Shown piece after piece: positions 1 to 8,945 of a stretch of 50,105 nucleotides of DNA. Numbering within the stretch: the first letter of the stretch is position 1; each line of letters starts with the position of its first letter. The stretch is taken from assembly GCA_021323775.1 (NCBI GenBank), contig JAJPKK010000327.1, positions 1-50,105 on the forward strand. The letters run 5' to 3'. Origin of the DNA: Hyphomicrobiales bacterium. Lineage in GTDB: Bacteria > Pseudomonadota > Alphaproteobacteria > Rhizobiales > Xanthobacteraceae. The position numbers were made by a program, and so were the translations under genes. Under the pieces are notes generated by a model. It was not told the origin of the DNA and searched no databases. It saw only the letters and a program-made list of their open reading frames with translations.

Positions 1-561
1 TCAAGGGTCTCGACCGCTTAAGCGGCGATTGGCGCGCGATTAAACGCGCGCCAATCGCCCTTGACCGGCTGCCGCCGCCCGCAAGACTGCATCCGAGCGA
101 TCAAGGCTCTCGCCAAGGCCGCGCGCCCTTAAGGCTTCTGCACCACTTCTGCACCCACTCAAGATTCAAAAGAGGTCTTTTATCGTGGCGCCAGAAGACC
201 CGCGGATTAAGCGATTACTCGATTTTTCACTCTGGCCAAACGCTGCGTGTCGAGAATGGAATGCACGCTGAGCAGCTCATCCTCCAGCCCCTATGCAGAA
301 CCTCACCACAGGTCAAGAGAAGCCGAACGCCGCTGCTGCGTTGCGTACAAACGCCAAGCAGAAGGCAACCGAAAATAGCTGCGCCAGATGAGCGTCGCCC
401 CCGAACTCCTTCGCCAACCCCGTTGCTGGGGAGGGCGTCTATGGTTCATGCTCTCGTGGGGAGACCAGGTCGGGAGATCCCCCAACAAAGCCGGCGCGCG
501 CTCGTCAGCGAGCGACGCGCTTCGCTAACTGAGCGCCCATAGCCCGCAAATGGAGGATCAG
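1..561. other. Gene-free left edge with a perfect hairpin
   Basis: I see no supportable gene here. A perfect 15-bp inverted repeat (GGCGATTGGCGCGCG at 24-38, its complement at 45-59, 6-nt loop ATTAAA) lies near the edge, just after a short palindrome CCGCTTAAGCGG (14-25). One frame stays open from the edge to 542, but its product is Arg/Pro/Ser-rich without recognisable motifs and no ribosome binding site precedes the ATG at 261, so I treat it as chance openness in GC-rich DNA. The promoter of the 562 gene should lie here, but no clear -35/-10 pair is visible. Confidence 0.5.
24..59. repeat. Perfect 15-bp inverted repeat (hairpin)
   Basis: GGCGATTGGCGCGCG (24-38) and its exact complement (45-59) flank a 6-nt loop. 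There is no T-run on either side, so a classical Rho-independent terminator is not shown. It may be the end of a gene or element lying left of the window. Confidence 0.7.
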
Positions 562-1212
562 ATGCGCGATTTCGATCAGTACAGGACCGATGTTACACCC
601 CGTCGCAGTTTCTTCGGCCGCGTCGCCGCGCTGGCGGCGGTCGGCCTGTCAGGTCTTGGGACAACGACGGCACGGGCGCAGACCGCGCAATCCGACGGCC
701 CGAACTGGCCCGGGCCGCTCAAAGGCCGTCATCGCCAGGTCTTTGATGTCTATGACATCAACGACGGGTTCCCACTCGGCTTTACCAACAACTTCCTCAC
801 TCCGAACGAGTCCGCGACCGCCGTTTTGATCTTCCGCCATAAGGGGCTGCCTTACGCTCTCGGGAGCGCCATGTGGGAGAAATATAAGATCGGCGAGTCG
901 TTCAAGATCATTGATCCCGAAACCAAAGCTCCCGCCGTTAAGAACCCGTGGTTTCAGCCGAAGCCCGGCGTGCTGCAGAACGCCGAAAATGCGCTCGATC
1001 GCCTGCTCGCCAGGGGCGCCGTGATCGGGGCATGCGGTGTTGCGCTGCGAGGCCAGAGCCGCAGGCTGGCCTCAAACGCGGGCGTGACACCAGAGGAAGC
1101 GCTGAAGGAATGGACCGCAAACCTGATCCCCGGCGTCACCGTCCTCCCGTCCGGGACCTGGGGCGTCAATCGCGCGCAAGAGGCTGGCTGCACCTATTGT
1201 GCCGGAGGCTGA
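562..1212 (+). CDS. Tat-exported DsrE-family protein
   Basis: The protein (216 aa) starts with a twin-arginine signal (PRRSFFGRVAAL followed by a hydrophobic stretch and ARAQ), so it is probably exported folded to the periplasm. The mature part resembles the DsrE/DsrF-like fold: a conserved IGACGVAL segment around the middle-to-end, then LIPGV.VLPSG.WGVNRAQE and a C-terminal CTYC. DsrE-like proteins are associated with sulfur handling, but the cytoplasmic DsrEF sulfur-transfer role cannot be assumed for an exported member. I prefer ATG 562 over ATG 550, because GGAGG (552-556) sits 5 nt before 562 and overlaps the earlier codon. The gene stands alone and converges on the aconitase. The SoxC-like gene at 8946 gives a possible sulfur context (inference). 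Confidence 0.75.
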   Translation: MRDFDQYRTDVTPRRSFFGRVAALAAVGLSGLGTTTARAQTAQSDGPNWPGPLKGRHRQVFDVYDINDGFPLGFTNNFLTPNESATAVLIFRHKGLPYALGSAMWEKYKIGESFKIIDPETKAPAVKNPWFQPKPGVLQNAENALDRLLARGAVIGACGVALRGQSRRLASNAGVTPEEALKEWTANLIPGVTVLPSGTWGVNRAQEAGCTYCAGG

Positions 1213-1366
1213 CAAAGGCCCTTTAACGGAGGCTGGCGCACGAGGCTTGGCGACAACCCGGCGCGATATGCGCTGTGCGCGACCGGGCTCAACGTGCGCG
1301 GTCATGCGCGGCATCGTCTCACTCTGAGGAATCCCGAAGCAGCCGGACTCGCCTTGACGTCCGCCG

Positions 1367-4072
1367 CTAATGTGGCGCCGCGCGGCCCTTGGCCGTGAGT
1401 TCGCCAAGCAGAACGGAGAACAGGCCGCCCGCGCGAAGGAGATCCCGCTCGCGGTCGGTGTCGAGATCGATGCCGATCGCGACCGGATCCGCGACGCCCG
1501 ATTCACGGATCACGTCAAGCCGGAGCATGCCTCCCGGCGCGATGCCGGCGCTCAAGCCGCGCAGCCGGAATGTCTCCCGCCCGGTGAGGGCGAGGGAGAT
1601 GCGATTGATGCCGTTGAGAAACACCAGCGGAAGAATGCCGACGGCGACGAGGTTCGATCGGTGGATGCGCTCGAAGGACTCGGCGAGCACGGCTCTGACG
1701 CCGAGACAACGCGGACCCTTGGCGGCCCAATCGCGTGAGGACCCGCTGCCGTACGACTTGCCGGCGATGATGATCGTCGGCACGCCACGGGCCCGATAGG
1801 CCTGCGAGGCCTCGAAGAGCGAACACCTCTTGCCCTCGGGCAGCAGGATTGTGAGGCCGCCACGGTCGCCGTCCAGCATTTCATTGCGCAGATGAGGATT
1901 TGCAAAGGTTCCGCGAACCGCCACCTCATAGTGTCCGCGTCGCGCCGCGTAGGTTCCGAAATCGCGCGGCGCGACGCCGCGTCCCGCCAGATAGGCGGCC
2001 GCGGGCGTGCCCGGCCTGATTTGGCCGTTAGGCGAGAGGTGGTCGGTCGTGATGCCATCGGCAAAAATCGCGAGCGCTCGCAGGCCATCGATGACATCGC
2101 CCGCAGCGTCATTTCTGCCGAATTCATCGAGCGGCAATGGCGCCAGGAACGTGCTGTCGGCGCGCCAGGGATAGTGCAGACCAGTGGCACCCGTGACCCC
2201 TCGCCATCCGGCGTGACCGCCAAAGTCCCTGGAATAGACATCTCGATATTGATCGGCGGTCACGCAGGCCGACAACTCCGCGATCTCGACATCCGCGGGC
2301 CAGACATCGGAGAGCATGACCGGACGGCCGTCTGCATCGATCCCGAGCGGATCGCGGGTAAGATCGCACAGCACCGTGCCAATGAGCGCGTAGGCGATCA
2401 CAAGCGCCGGGGACGCAAGGTAGGCGGCGCGCACGAGCGGATGGATGCGGCCCTCGAAATTGCGATTGCCGGAGAGCACGGCAACCGCCGTCAAATCGCG
2501 GGTGATGATGTCCTGTTCAAGCCCGGCCGCGAGCGGACCGGAGTTGCCGTTGCAGGTGGTGCAGCCGAAGCCGATCACCTGGAATCCCAAGGCATCGAGG
2601 TCGCGCTGCAAGCCCGCCGCGCTAAGGTAGGCGCTCACGACGCGCGAGCCCGGCGCGAAAGAAGTCTTGACCCAGGGCTTGACCCTCAATCCCCGTCGGA
2701 CCGCGTTGCGCGCCACCAGTCCGGCCGCGATCATCGCCGCCGGATTGGCGGTGTTCGTGCAGCTCGTGATGGCGGCGATCACGACGTCGCCATCGCGCAG
2801 CGACCGCCGACGATCGGTCGGCTCCCCTGAAGCGCGGCTTGTATCCTTCGAGCGCATTTGGACGCCGGGCCGACCGAAGGCGCGCTCGAACGAATCGCGT
2901 GCTGCGGACAGCGGTACGCGCTGCTGCGGCCTTGTCGGACCCGCGACCGACGGTTCGACCGATGACAAGTCGAAGTCGACCACCGCGTCATAGATCGAGG
3001 GGTCGACCGAGGAATTGGCCGCATGCCACAGAAGCTGCGATTTGGCGAAGGATTCGACCCTTCGCACATGCTGCTCATCGCGGCCTGTCAGCCGCAAATA
3101 GCGCAAGGTCGCGTCATCGATTGCAAAATAGACGCCGGCCGCGCCATATTCGGGCGCCATATTTGCGATGGTTGCGCGGGTCTCCACCGGCATCTGCGCA
3201 ACGCCGTCACCCCATGCTTCGACAAACGCTCCCGCCACGTCATGCTTACGCAGCAGCTCGCAAACATGCAGGACGAGATCGGTGGAGATGGCGCCCGGCG
3301 GCAGCTCCCCTTCGAGCCGCAACCCGATCACGCGCGGTCGGCTGACCAGCGTCGGGTGGCCAAGCATGGCGGCTTGCGCTTCGATGCCGCCGACGCCCCA
3401 GCCGAGCACGCCGAGACCGCCGACCATCGTGGTGTGGCTGTCGGCGCCAAGCAGCGTGTCGGGAATTGCGAGCGTGCGGTTCGCGACAGTTTCCGTCCGC
3501 ACCACAGAGGCGAGGTGCTCAAGATTGAGCTGGTGCATGATTCCGGTCCCGGGCGGGAGCAGGCGGATATTGTCGAAGGCGCCCGCGCACCATTTGAGGA
3601 ATTCGAACCGCTCGCGATTACGCTCGATTTCGATGCGCTCGTTCAAATCGCGCGCGTCTGGCCGCCCCGCATACTCGGCAATCAGCGCGTGATCGAGCAC
3701 GAAATCGACTGGCAGTTTCGGGCTGACGCTGCGCGGATCCGCGCCGCGCGCAGCAACGGCGTCCCGCATCGACGCGAGATCGGTCATCAGCGGCACGCCG
3801 GTGAAATCCTGCAGCAGCAGCCGCGCGGGATAGAACTCAATCAGGCCGGCGCGCGGCCGCCGGCCGAGGAAAGACAGGTCGATTTGCGACAGGTCCGCTG
3901 CGCGCCGCAGGGCGCATTCGGCAAGAATCCTGAGCGTAAACGGGAGGCGGCTCGCAGGGCACAGGCCAAGCGCTTCTGCGTGCTCCAGGCTCACAAAGCT
4001 GGCGCTTTGCGGGTCCGCCGGCAGAGGATCGAGGAGGTCGACACAGGGGCTGCGATGTCGCTCTCTGGTCAC
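1367..4072 (-). CDS. acnA: Aconitate hydratase (AcnA/IRP type) paralogue
   Basis: This 901-aa protein has the length and motif order of AcnA-type aconitases, which isomerise citrate and isocitrate with a [4Fe-4S] cluster. The three cluster cysteines are present: C438 in TSCTNT, and C504 and C507 in GCTTCNGNSGPL (AcnA usually has I where N follows the second Cys). DSHTTMVGGLGVLGWGVGG lies near residue 210 and the swivel-domain substrate loop YGSGSSRDWAAKGP near 770-785. The start is GTG 4072, with GGAGG at 4082-4086 and 9 nt spacing; the gene follows livF by 15 nt, so it is co-transcribed with a branched-chain-type ABC transporter. A housekeeping acnA is not normally placed there. It may instead be a divergent paralogue acting on an imported tricarboxylate or a methyl- or homo-aconitate analogue (inference). 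Confidence 0.85.
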   Translation of the reverse strand: MTRERHRSPCVDLLDPLPADPQSASFVSLEHAEALGLCPASRLPFTLRILAECALRRAADLSQIDLSFLGRRPRAGLIEFYPARLLLQDFTGVPLMTDLASMRDAVAARGADPRSVSPKLPVDFVLDHALIAEYAGRPDARDLNERIEIERNRERFEFLKWCAGAFDNIRLLPPGTGIMHQLNLEHLASVVRTETVANRTLAIPDTLLGADSHTTMVGGLGVLGWGVGGIEAQAAMLGHPTLVSRPRVIGLRLEGELPPGAISTDLVLHVCELLRKHDVAGAFVEAWGDGVAQMPVETRATIANMAPEYGAAGVYFAIDDATLRYLRLTGRDEQHVRRVESFAKSQLLWHAANSSVDPSIYDAVVDFDLSSVEPSVAGPTRPQQRVPLSAARDSFERAFGRPGVQMRSKDTSRASGEPTDRRRSLRDGDVVIAAITSCTNTANPAAMIAAGLVARNAVRRGLRVKPWVKTSFAPGSRVVSAYLSAAGLQRDLDALGFQVIGFGCTTCNGNSGPLAAGLEQDIITRDLTAVAVLSGNRNFEGRIHPLVRAAYLASPALVIAYALIGTVLCDLTRDPLGIDADGRPVMLSDVWPADVEIAELSACVTADQYRDVYSRDFGGHAGWRGVTGATGLHYPWRADSTFLAPLPLDEFGRNDAAGDVIDGLRALAIFADGITTDHLSPNGQIRPGTPAAAYLAGRGVAPRDFGTYAARRGHYEVAVRGTFANPHLRNEMLDGDRGGLTILLPEGKRCSLFEASQAYRARGVPTIIIAGKSYGSGSSRDWAAKGPRCLGVRAVLAESFERIHRSNLVAVGILPLVFLNGINRISLALTGRETFRLRGLSAGIAPGGMLRLDVIRESGVADPVAIGIDLDTDRERDLLRAGGLFSVLLGELTAKGRAAPH

Positions 4073-4087
4073 GGCAAGCTGCCTCCA

Positions 4088-4825
4088 TCAGGTCGGCTCA
4101 GCGGCGCGAATCTCGCCAACCCCAAGGTAGATCCGCTGCACCTCAGGATCCCGCGCGATCTGCCGTGCGGGCCCTGACAATACGCTCCGGCCCACTTGGA
4201 GCACGTGGGCGTAGTCCGCCACCTCGAGGGCCATTTCGATCGCTTGCTCGGCAAGCAGAATGGTCAACCCCTCTCGACGCAGGCGGACCAGCGTTTCGTA
4301 CAGGAAATCGATCACGGCGGGAGCAAGGCCGAGACTCGGCTCATCGAGCATCAGGAGCTTTGGGCTGCTCATCAGGGCGCGCCCGATCGCCAGCATTTGA
4401 CGCTCTCCACCCGACAGGGTGCCGGCATATTGATGGCGACGTTCCGCAAGTTTTGGAAAGACAGCATAAACCCGTTCCAGCAAAGCTGCCTGGCGCGAGC
4501 GGTCAGCGACGGGCGTTGCACCAAGCCGGAGGTTTCTCTCGACGGTTTGCTGCAAAAATAGCCGCCAACCCTCTGGCGACAACGCCAAGCCCTTGCGCAC
4601 GATGGCGTAAGCGGGCTTGCGGTCGATGCGCTCGGTTCCCAGCGTAATCGATCCCCTGGTGGTTGGGACCAGGCCCGCAATGGCATTGAGGGTCGTCGTT
4701 TTCCCGGCGCCGTTGGAACCGAGCAACGCCACGACGGCGCCTGATGGAACTTCGAGCGAGACGTCGGCGACGCCGATGAGACCGCCGTAACGTACTTCGA
4801 TGTGCTCGACTGCAAGCAACGTCAT
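4088..4825 (-). CDS. livF: Branched-chain-type ABC transporter ATPase (LivF family)
   Basis: A 245-aa cytoplasmic ATP-binding subunit of a HAAT-family importer. Walker A GSNGAGKTT is at residues 36-44, the ABC signature LSGGERQMLAIGRAL near 138-152, and Walker B LLMLDEPSLGLAP follows. The ATG overlaps the livG stop by 4 nt (ATGA, 4822-4825), indicating translational coupling. LivF pairs with LivG to power the LivHM permease. The family also imports urea, amides, aromatic acids and other organic acids, so the name does not fix the substrate; the aconitase immediately downstream hints at a carboxylic acid. Confidence 0.92.
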   Translation of the reverse strand: MTLLAVEHIEVRYGGLIGVADVSLEVPSGAVVALLGSNGAGKTTTLNAIAGLVPTTRGSITLGTERIDRKPAYAIVRKGLALSPEGWRLFLQQTVERNLRLGATPVADRSRQAALLERVYAVFPKLAERRHQYAGTLSGGERQMLAIGRALMSSPKLLMLDEPSLGLAPAVIDFLYETLVRLRREGLTILLAEQAIEMALEVADYAHVLQVGRSVLSGPARQIARDPEVQRIYLGVGEIRAAEPT

Positions 4826-5577
4826 GTTGACGCGCCGTCTGCTCTTCGCGCCGGCGCAGCGCTCGCTCTGCGCTTGCCGAGATAGGCTTCGATCACCTCC
4901 GGATTGGAGGTTATTTCCGCCGGCGCGCCGCTGGCGATTGCGCGGCCCTGATGAAGCACGATGACCTGTCTTGCCAGCGAAACGATGACCTCGATGATAT
5001 GCTCAACAATGATAAGAGTGATGCCGGCGGCATGGATTTTCCGGATCAGCGCGATCGCCCGCTGAATATCCGCAGGCATCAGACCCGCCATCGCCTCGTC
5101 CAGCAGCAGCACTTTCGGACTGGTTGCCAAAGCCCGCGCGATCTCAAGCCGCTTGCGCCCGGGCGTACCAAGGCTCCGAGCCGGCGCCTCGGCGACAGCT
5201 CCAAGACCGACATACTCAATCACCTCGCGGGCGCGATCCATGGCCTCGCCGGTGTGAGCCGTTCGCAAGAACGCACCAATCATCACGTTCTCGAGTACAG
5301 TCATTTGTTCGAAAGTCTGGGGCACCTGAAAGGTGCGGGCAAGGCCGAGGCGTGCACGCTCCTCAGGGGGCAACCGGGTCACATCGCGGCCATCTAGAAA
5401 CACTTCGCCCGATGTCGGCGACACATCGCCCGTGAGGCAGTTGAACAGAGTTGATTTTCCGGCTCCGTTGGGACCGATCAGGCCGAGAATCATGCCAGGC
5501 TCTATGGCAAGGCTCGCGTTGTCGAGCGCTTTGAAGCCGCCGAAGGTCTTGCTGACGTTGCGCGCTTCGATCAGCAC
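4822..5577 (-). CDS. livG: Branched-chain-type ABC transporter ATPase (LivG family)
   Basis: A 251-aa ATPase subunit with Walker A GPNGAGKST (residues 35-43), Walker B KVLLLDEAMAGL and a switch His in IIVEHIIEVI. The LivG-specific C-terminal YLGKR tail is present. The usual LSGGQ-like signature is degenerate, reading SLGTPGRKRLEIARAL. LivG-type ATPases commonly deviate here, so I do not take it as inactivation. It begins 7 nt after livM ends and overlaps livF by 4 nt. Confidence 0.92.
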   Translation of the reverse strand: MLIEARNVSKTFGGFKALDNASLAIEPGMILGLIGPNGAGKSTLFNCLTGDVSPTSGEVFLDGRDVTRLPPEERARLGLARTFQVPQTFEQMTVLENVMIGAFLRTAHTGEAMDRAREVIEYVGLGAVAEAPARSLGTPGRKRLEIARALATSPKVLLLDEAMAGLMPADIQRAIALIRKIHAAGITLIIVEHIIEVIVSLARQVIVLHQGRAIASGAPAEITSNPEVIEAYLGKRRASAAPARRADGAST

Positions 5578-5584
5578 CGGCGCC

Positions 5585-6547
5585 TCACGACTTCGCCCGT
5601 GCGCTGCGCTTGCGCAGCGCGCCAGGGATGGGTCTCAGCAGTCCTCCCGGCTGCAGTCGCGCAATGACCACGATGATCGCGCCATAGACCAGGAAGGTAA
5701 CGCCAGCGCCGACGCCTCCCAGCAGGCTATTGGAGAATTCCTCCAGCGGCACCAGGATGACCGCACCCGCCAGGGGACCGAGCAACAGCCCGGCGCCGCC
5801 GAGCGCAGCCATGATCAACATTTTGATTGAAATCAGGATGCCGAGCCCTGATTCCGGGTCAACGAAGCCAAACATAACAGCGTAGAGCGCGCCGGCGACG
5901 GCGGTGAGAGCCGCGCTCATCATATAGGCGTAAAGTTTGTAACGAGACACCGGCACGCCGAGCGTGCGCGCTGCACGTTCGCTGTCATGGATGGCGCGGA
6001 GATAATACCCGATGCGGCTGCGCTCCATCTGCCGCGTAAGCGCAAGCATGGCCGCAAGCACTCCGAGAAATACATAATAGTAAGGCAACGCTGAAACGAA
6101 CGAGAGATCGAGCAAGGTGCGCGGCACCGGAGGGCCGCTGAGGCCCTGGGCGCCTCCAAGCCACTCGCTGTTCGACACGACGAGCCGCACCAGCTCCGCG
6201 ACCGCGATCGTGGCCATGCTGAAATAGTGCCCTGACAGCCGAAGCGTCGGTATGCCGACGATGGCGGCAATGCCAATACTCGCCGCGACCCCGATTGGAA
6301 GGCCGCCGATGGGCGGCAGGCCGAGGTATTGATAGGAGGCGAGCGCTCCATACGCGCCGCAGCCGAAGAACACTGCGTGGCCCACCGAGATGAGGCCGGC
6401 ATAACCACCGACGATGTTCCAGGCCGACGCTCCGATCGCATAGAGCAGTATAAGCGCGCCGAGACGTTGCTGAAACGGCGTCGAGAATATCAGAGGATAG
6501 CCGAGGAGGACGGCGCTGGCGATCGGCCATGCGGCGCGCTTCATCAT
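5585..6547 (-). CDS. livM: Branched-chain-type ABC transporter permease (LivM family)
   Basis: An inner-membrane permease of about 320 aa with roughly 9-10 hydrophobic segments and the LivM signature GYAGLISVGHAVFFGCGAY near residue 45. The frame is open to 6580, but the ATG at 6547 (MMKRAAWPIA) overlaps the livH stop in ATGATGA, the coupled arrangement typical of these operons, so I use it (ATG 6544 is the alternative). It forms the translocation channel with LivH. Confidence 0.9.
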   Translation of the reverse strand: MMKRAAWPIASAVLLGYPLIFSTPFQQRLGALILLYAIGASAWNIVGGYAGLISVGHAVFFGCGAYGALASYQYLGLPPIGGLPIGVAASIGIAAIVGIPTLRLSGHYFSMATIAVAELVRLVVSNSEWLGGAQGLSGPPVPRTLLDLSFVSALPYYYVFLGVLAAMLALTRQMERSRIGYYLRAIHDSERAARTLGVPVSRYKLYAYMMSAALTAVAGALYAVMFGFVDPESGLGILISIKMLIMAALGGAGLLLGPLAGAVILVPLEEFSNSLLGGVGAGVTFLVYGAIIVVIARLQPGGLLRPIPGALRKRSARAKS

Positions 6548-7407
6548 GCTCTGCCCATCAAGCCGACCGGCCGCAGCCACAGGGCAAGCACGAACAGCGC
6601 ATAGACGACGATATCTTTGTAGATCGCGCCGATCGCATAAGCTGAAACCTGCTCGACGATGCCGATCAGAAGCCCGGCCGCCAGCGCGCCGGGAACGCTG
6701 CCAAAGCCGCCCAGCGAGACGGTGACAAACGCGACGATCGCGAGCGTCTCGCCAACGCTCGGCGCCACGTAGAAGAAGTTCGCGATCAGCGCGCCCGCAA
6801 TGCCGGTGGCGGCAGCCGCCAGACCCCAGGCGATCGCCTGCATGCGGTCGGGTCGAATCCCCATCAACTCCGCTGCGTCCGCATCCTCTGCGACCGCCAG
6901 CATACGGCTGCCGAGCGTTGTGCGCGTGAGGAGCAGGTGAAGGCAGACCGTAACAACCAGCGCCACGACGCCGGCGAGCAGCCGCGACGATTCAATGCGG
7001 ATCGGACCGATCGGCAAAGTCCCTCCCACCAGCGTTTCCGGCAGCGTACGAAAACTCGTCCCGAAATACCAAAATGCCGAGTAACGCAGCAGGAGCGCGA
7101 GGCCGAAGGTCCCGAGTATTTGCGCCAGCATTGGCCCGCGGGTGATGTGGCGGATCAGGACGAAGTAACACACGATCCCCAGGCTCGCCAGCACAAGCGC
7201 GGCAATCGGAACCGCGGCGGCGGGCCCCCCGCCCATCACCGTCCAGACGACAAACGCCACATACATGCCGAGCATGACGAAGTCGCCATGCGCGAAGTTG
7301 ATGACATTCATCATGCCCCAGATCAGCGTCAGTCCCGACGAGAACAGCGCATAGACGGCGCCCAGCAGCAGCCCGCTCGCAATCACCTGTATGAAGGTCG
7401 AAGACAT
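6544..7407 (-). CDS. livH: Branched-chain-type ABC transporter permease (LivH family)
   Basis: A 287-aa, very hydrophobic permease. The N-terminal motif LIWGMMNVINFAHGDFVMLG (about residues 28-47) is the hallmark of LivH. The C-terminal GGFGSVPGALAAGLLIGIVE loop is the EAA-like segment contacted by the ATPases. It lies 53 nt downstream of the binding-protein gene and overlaps livM by 4 nt. Confidence 0.92.
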   Translation of the reverse strand: MSSTFIQVIASGLLLGAVYALFSSGLTLIWGMMNVINFAHGDFVMLGMYVAFVVWTVMGGGPAAAVPIAALVLASLGIVCYFVLIRHITRGPMLAQILGTFGLALLLRYSAFWYFGTSFRTLPETLVGGTLPIGPIRIESSRLLAGVVALVVTVCLHLLLTRTTLGSRMLAVAEDADAAELMGIRPDRMQAIAWGLAAAATGIAGALIANFFYVAPSVGETLAIVAFVTVSLGGFGSVPGALAAGLLIGIVEQVSAYAIGAIYKDIVVYALFVLALWLRPVGLMGRA

Positions 7408-7460
7408 TCACGCCACACGACTTTGCTTCGCATAGCGAGAGCCCGGAATCACAGAGATAA

Positions 7461-8708
7461 TCACCATCCCTTGTAGACGAGAACCGGCTCGGCGGCCGCT
7501 TGATCCTTAGGCCATACGGGCACGTAGTTCACGCCGTTCTGCAGTTGGATAACGAGCGCCGAGGCCAGGACATTTTGGCCCTTCTCGTCGAACTTCACGC
7601 CTTTGAAACCCATGATGAGCTGGCTCGGCTTGAGGTCGGTCGCCCGCAGCGCGGCCTGGATCTTGGCTGGTTCGGTCGATCCAGCGCGATTGATGGCGTC
7701 CACCAGCACCATGAAGCCCTGCATGATGCGGGCTGTGGTGTCGTCAAGGTCCACGCCCGATTTCTTCTTGTACATGTCGTTGACAAGATACGTCTTCGTG
7801 CCCGGCGCTCCAACGCTCCATGAGGACCGGTTGAACACGCCCTGCACGATATTCCCGACCGCGGCGACGAAGGAGGGGTCGGAGAAACCCGCATCATCGG
7901 CAATCATGATGGGCGGCTTGTAGTCGAGCGACTTCATCGTCTTGGCGTAAAGGATCGCGTCGGCCGTATAGCTGACGAAAATGAGCACATCCGGCTTCTT
8001 GTCCTTGAGCTGCAGCACCTGGCTTTGAACGTCGGTCGCATTGGCCGAATAGGGAATGTTCTGAGTGATGTTGAGCCCGTTCGCTTTGAAAGTCGAGGTG
8101 ACGACGGATGCGACCGAGGTGCCGTATTCGGTGTTCTCGTGGACGATCGCGATGGAGTCGATCCTGGCGCCCTTTGCTTTCATGTCCTTGAGGAATTCCA
8201 TGTAGATGCGCGCGAAATCGCTGGCGATCGGCGTGGTGCGAAAGAACCACTTGAAGCCGCGCTCAGTCAGGTTGGCGGCAACGGAGTCGCCGGTCAGGAA
8301 CGGGATTCCATATCGCTCGGCAGCGGCGCTGGCCGTCAAGGTGATGCCGGACTGGTATGCGCCGTTGATGGCGACAACCTTCTCTTCGGTGATGAGCCGA
8401 ATGGCCTGGTTCTGACCGGCCGCGGGAGTGCCCTGGTTGTCAGCAAAAACCACCTCAAGCTTTGCGCCGCCCAGGCCGGTGAGCCCGGCGCCCTTGGCGA
8501 GCGGCAGGTCGCCGAGTTCGGGATGGTCGTTATTGACGATATCCGTCGCCACCTCGATGGCTGCCTTGGCATAGACGCCGACGGACGCGGCCACTCCGCT
8601 CAATGGATAGATGGCGCCGACTTTGACGCTTTGCGCGAATGCGGCGCCAGTGACTGCGAGACCGAAAGCCGCGGCGGCAAGAAGGCGGGCTAATCCCGTC
8701 GGGTTCAT
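7461..8708 (-). CDS. ABC transporter substrate-binding protein (LivJ/LivK-like)
   Basis: A 415-aa type-I periplasmic binding protein with a Sec signal peptide (LLAAAAFGLAVTGAAFAQ). The mature N-terminus SVKVGAIYPLSGVAASVG is the family's first strand and ligand loop, and VHENTEYGTSVASVV marks the domain crossover. It leads the operon with livHMGF and the aconitase. The divergent gap to the SoxC-like gene (8709-8945) should hold both promoters, but I see no clear -35/-10 pair. The ligand cannot be read from sequence. Confidence 0.9.
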   Translation of the reverse strand: MNPTGLARLLAAAAFGLAVTGAAFAQSVKVGAIYPLSGVAASVGVYAKAAIEVATDIVNNDHPELGDLPLAKGAGLTGLGGAKLEVVFADNQGTPAAGQNQAIRLITEEKVVAINGAYQSGITLTASAAAERYGIPFLTGDSVAANLTERGFKWFFRTTPIASDFARIYMEFLKDMKAKGARIDSIAIVHENTEYGTSVASVVTSTFKANGLNITQNIPYSANATDVQSQVLQLKDKKPDVLIFVSYTADAILYAKTMKSLDYKPPIMIADDAGFSDPSFVAAVGNIVQGVFNRSSWSVGAPGTKTYLVNDMYKKKSGVDLDDTTARIMQGFMVLVDAINRAGSTEPAKIQAALRATDLKPSQLIMGFKGVKFDEKGQNVLASALVIQLQNGVNYVPVWPKDQAAAEPVLVYKGW

Positions 8709-8945
8709 CGTGAGGTCCCCCTCGTCGGCATTCGTTCGATGCGCCGTCTTGCGCGCGCCATCTGGCCGGCGCTGCCGGCGCCGCGAACTGCCACATCTTC
8801 ATGTAGCGCAAGGCCGTGGGGGGAAGCAACCGACGCGCAAAAATGGTCCTCGCGAAGTCTGACTCAGTTCCTGCCAACATGGTATGTTTGGACCTGGCGG
8901 CTTGAAGATGTTCAGGCCGCCGCCAACACCTCGGAGGAGGAGCCC

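Noticed and set aside
3-542. Open frame on the plus strand from the left edge to 542
   Set aside because: Arg/Pro/Ser-rich product with no recognisable motif, no ribosome binding site at ATG 261, and a perfect hairpin inside; chance openness in GC-rich DNA is more likely.
3023-4177. Long plus-strand frame opposite the aconitase and livF genes
   Set aside because: Fully antisense to two clearly recognised genes and shows no family features; GC-codon mirror frame.
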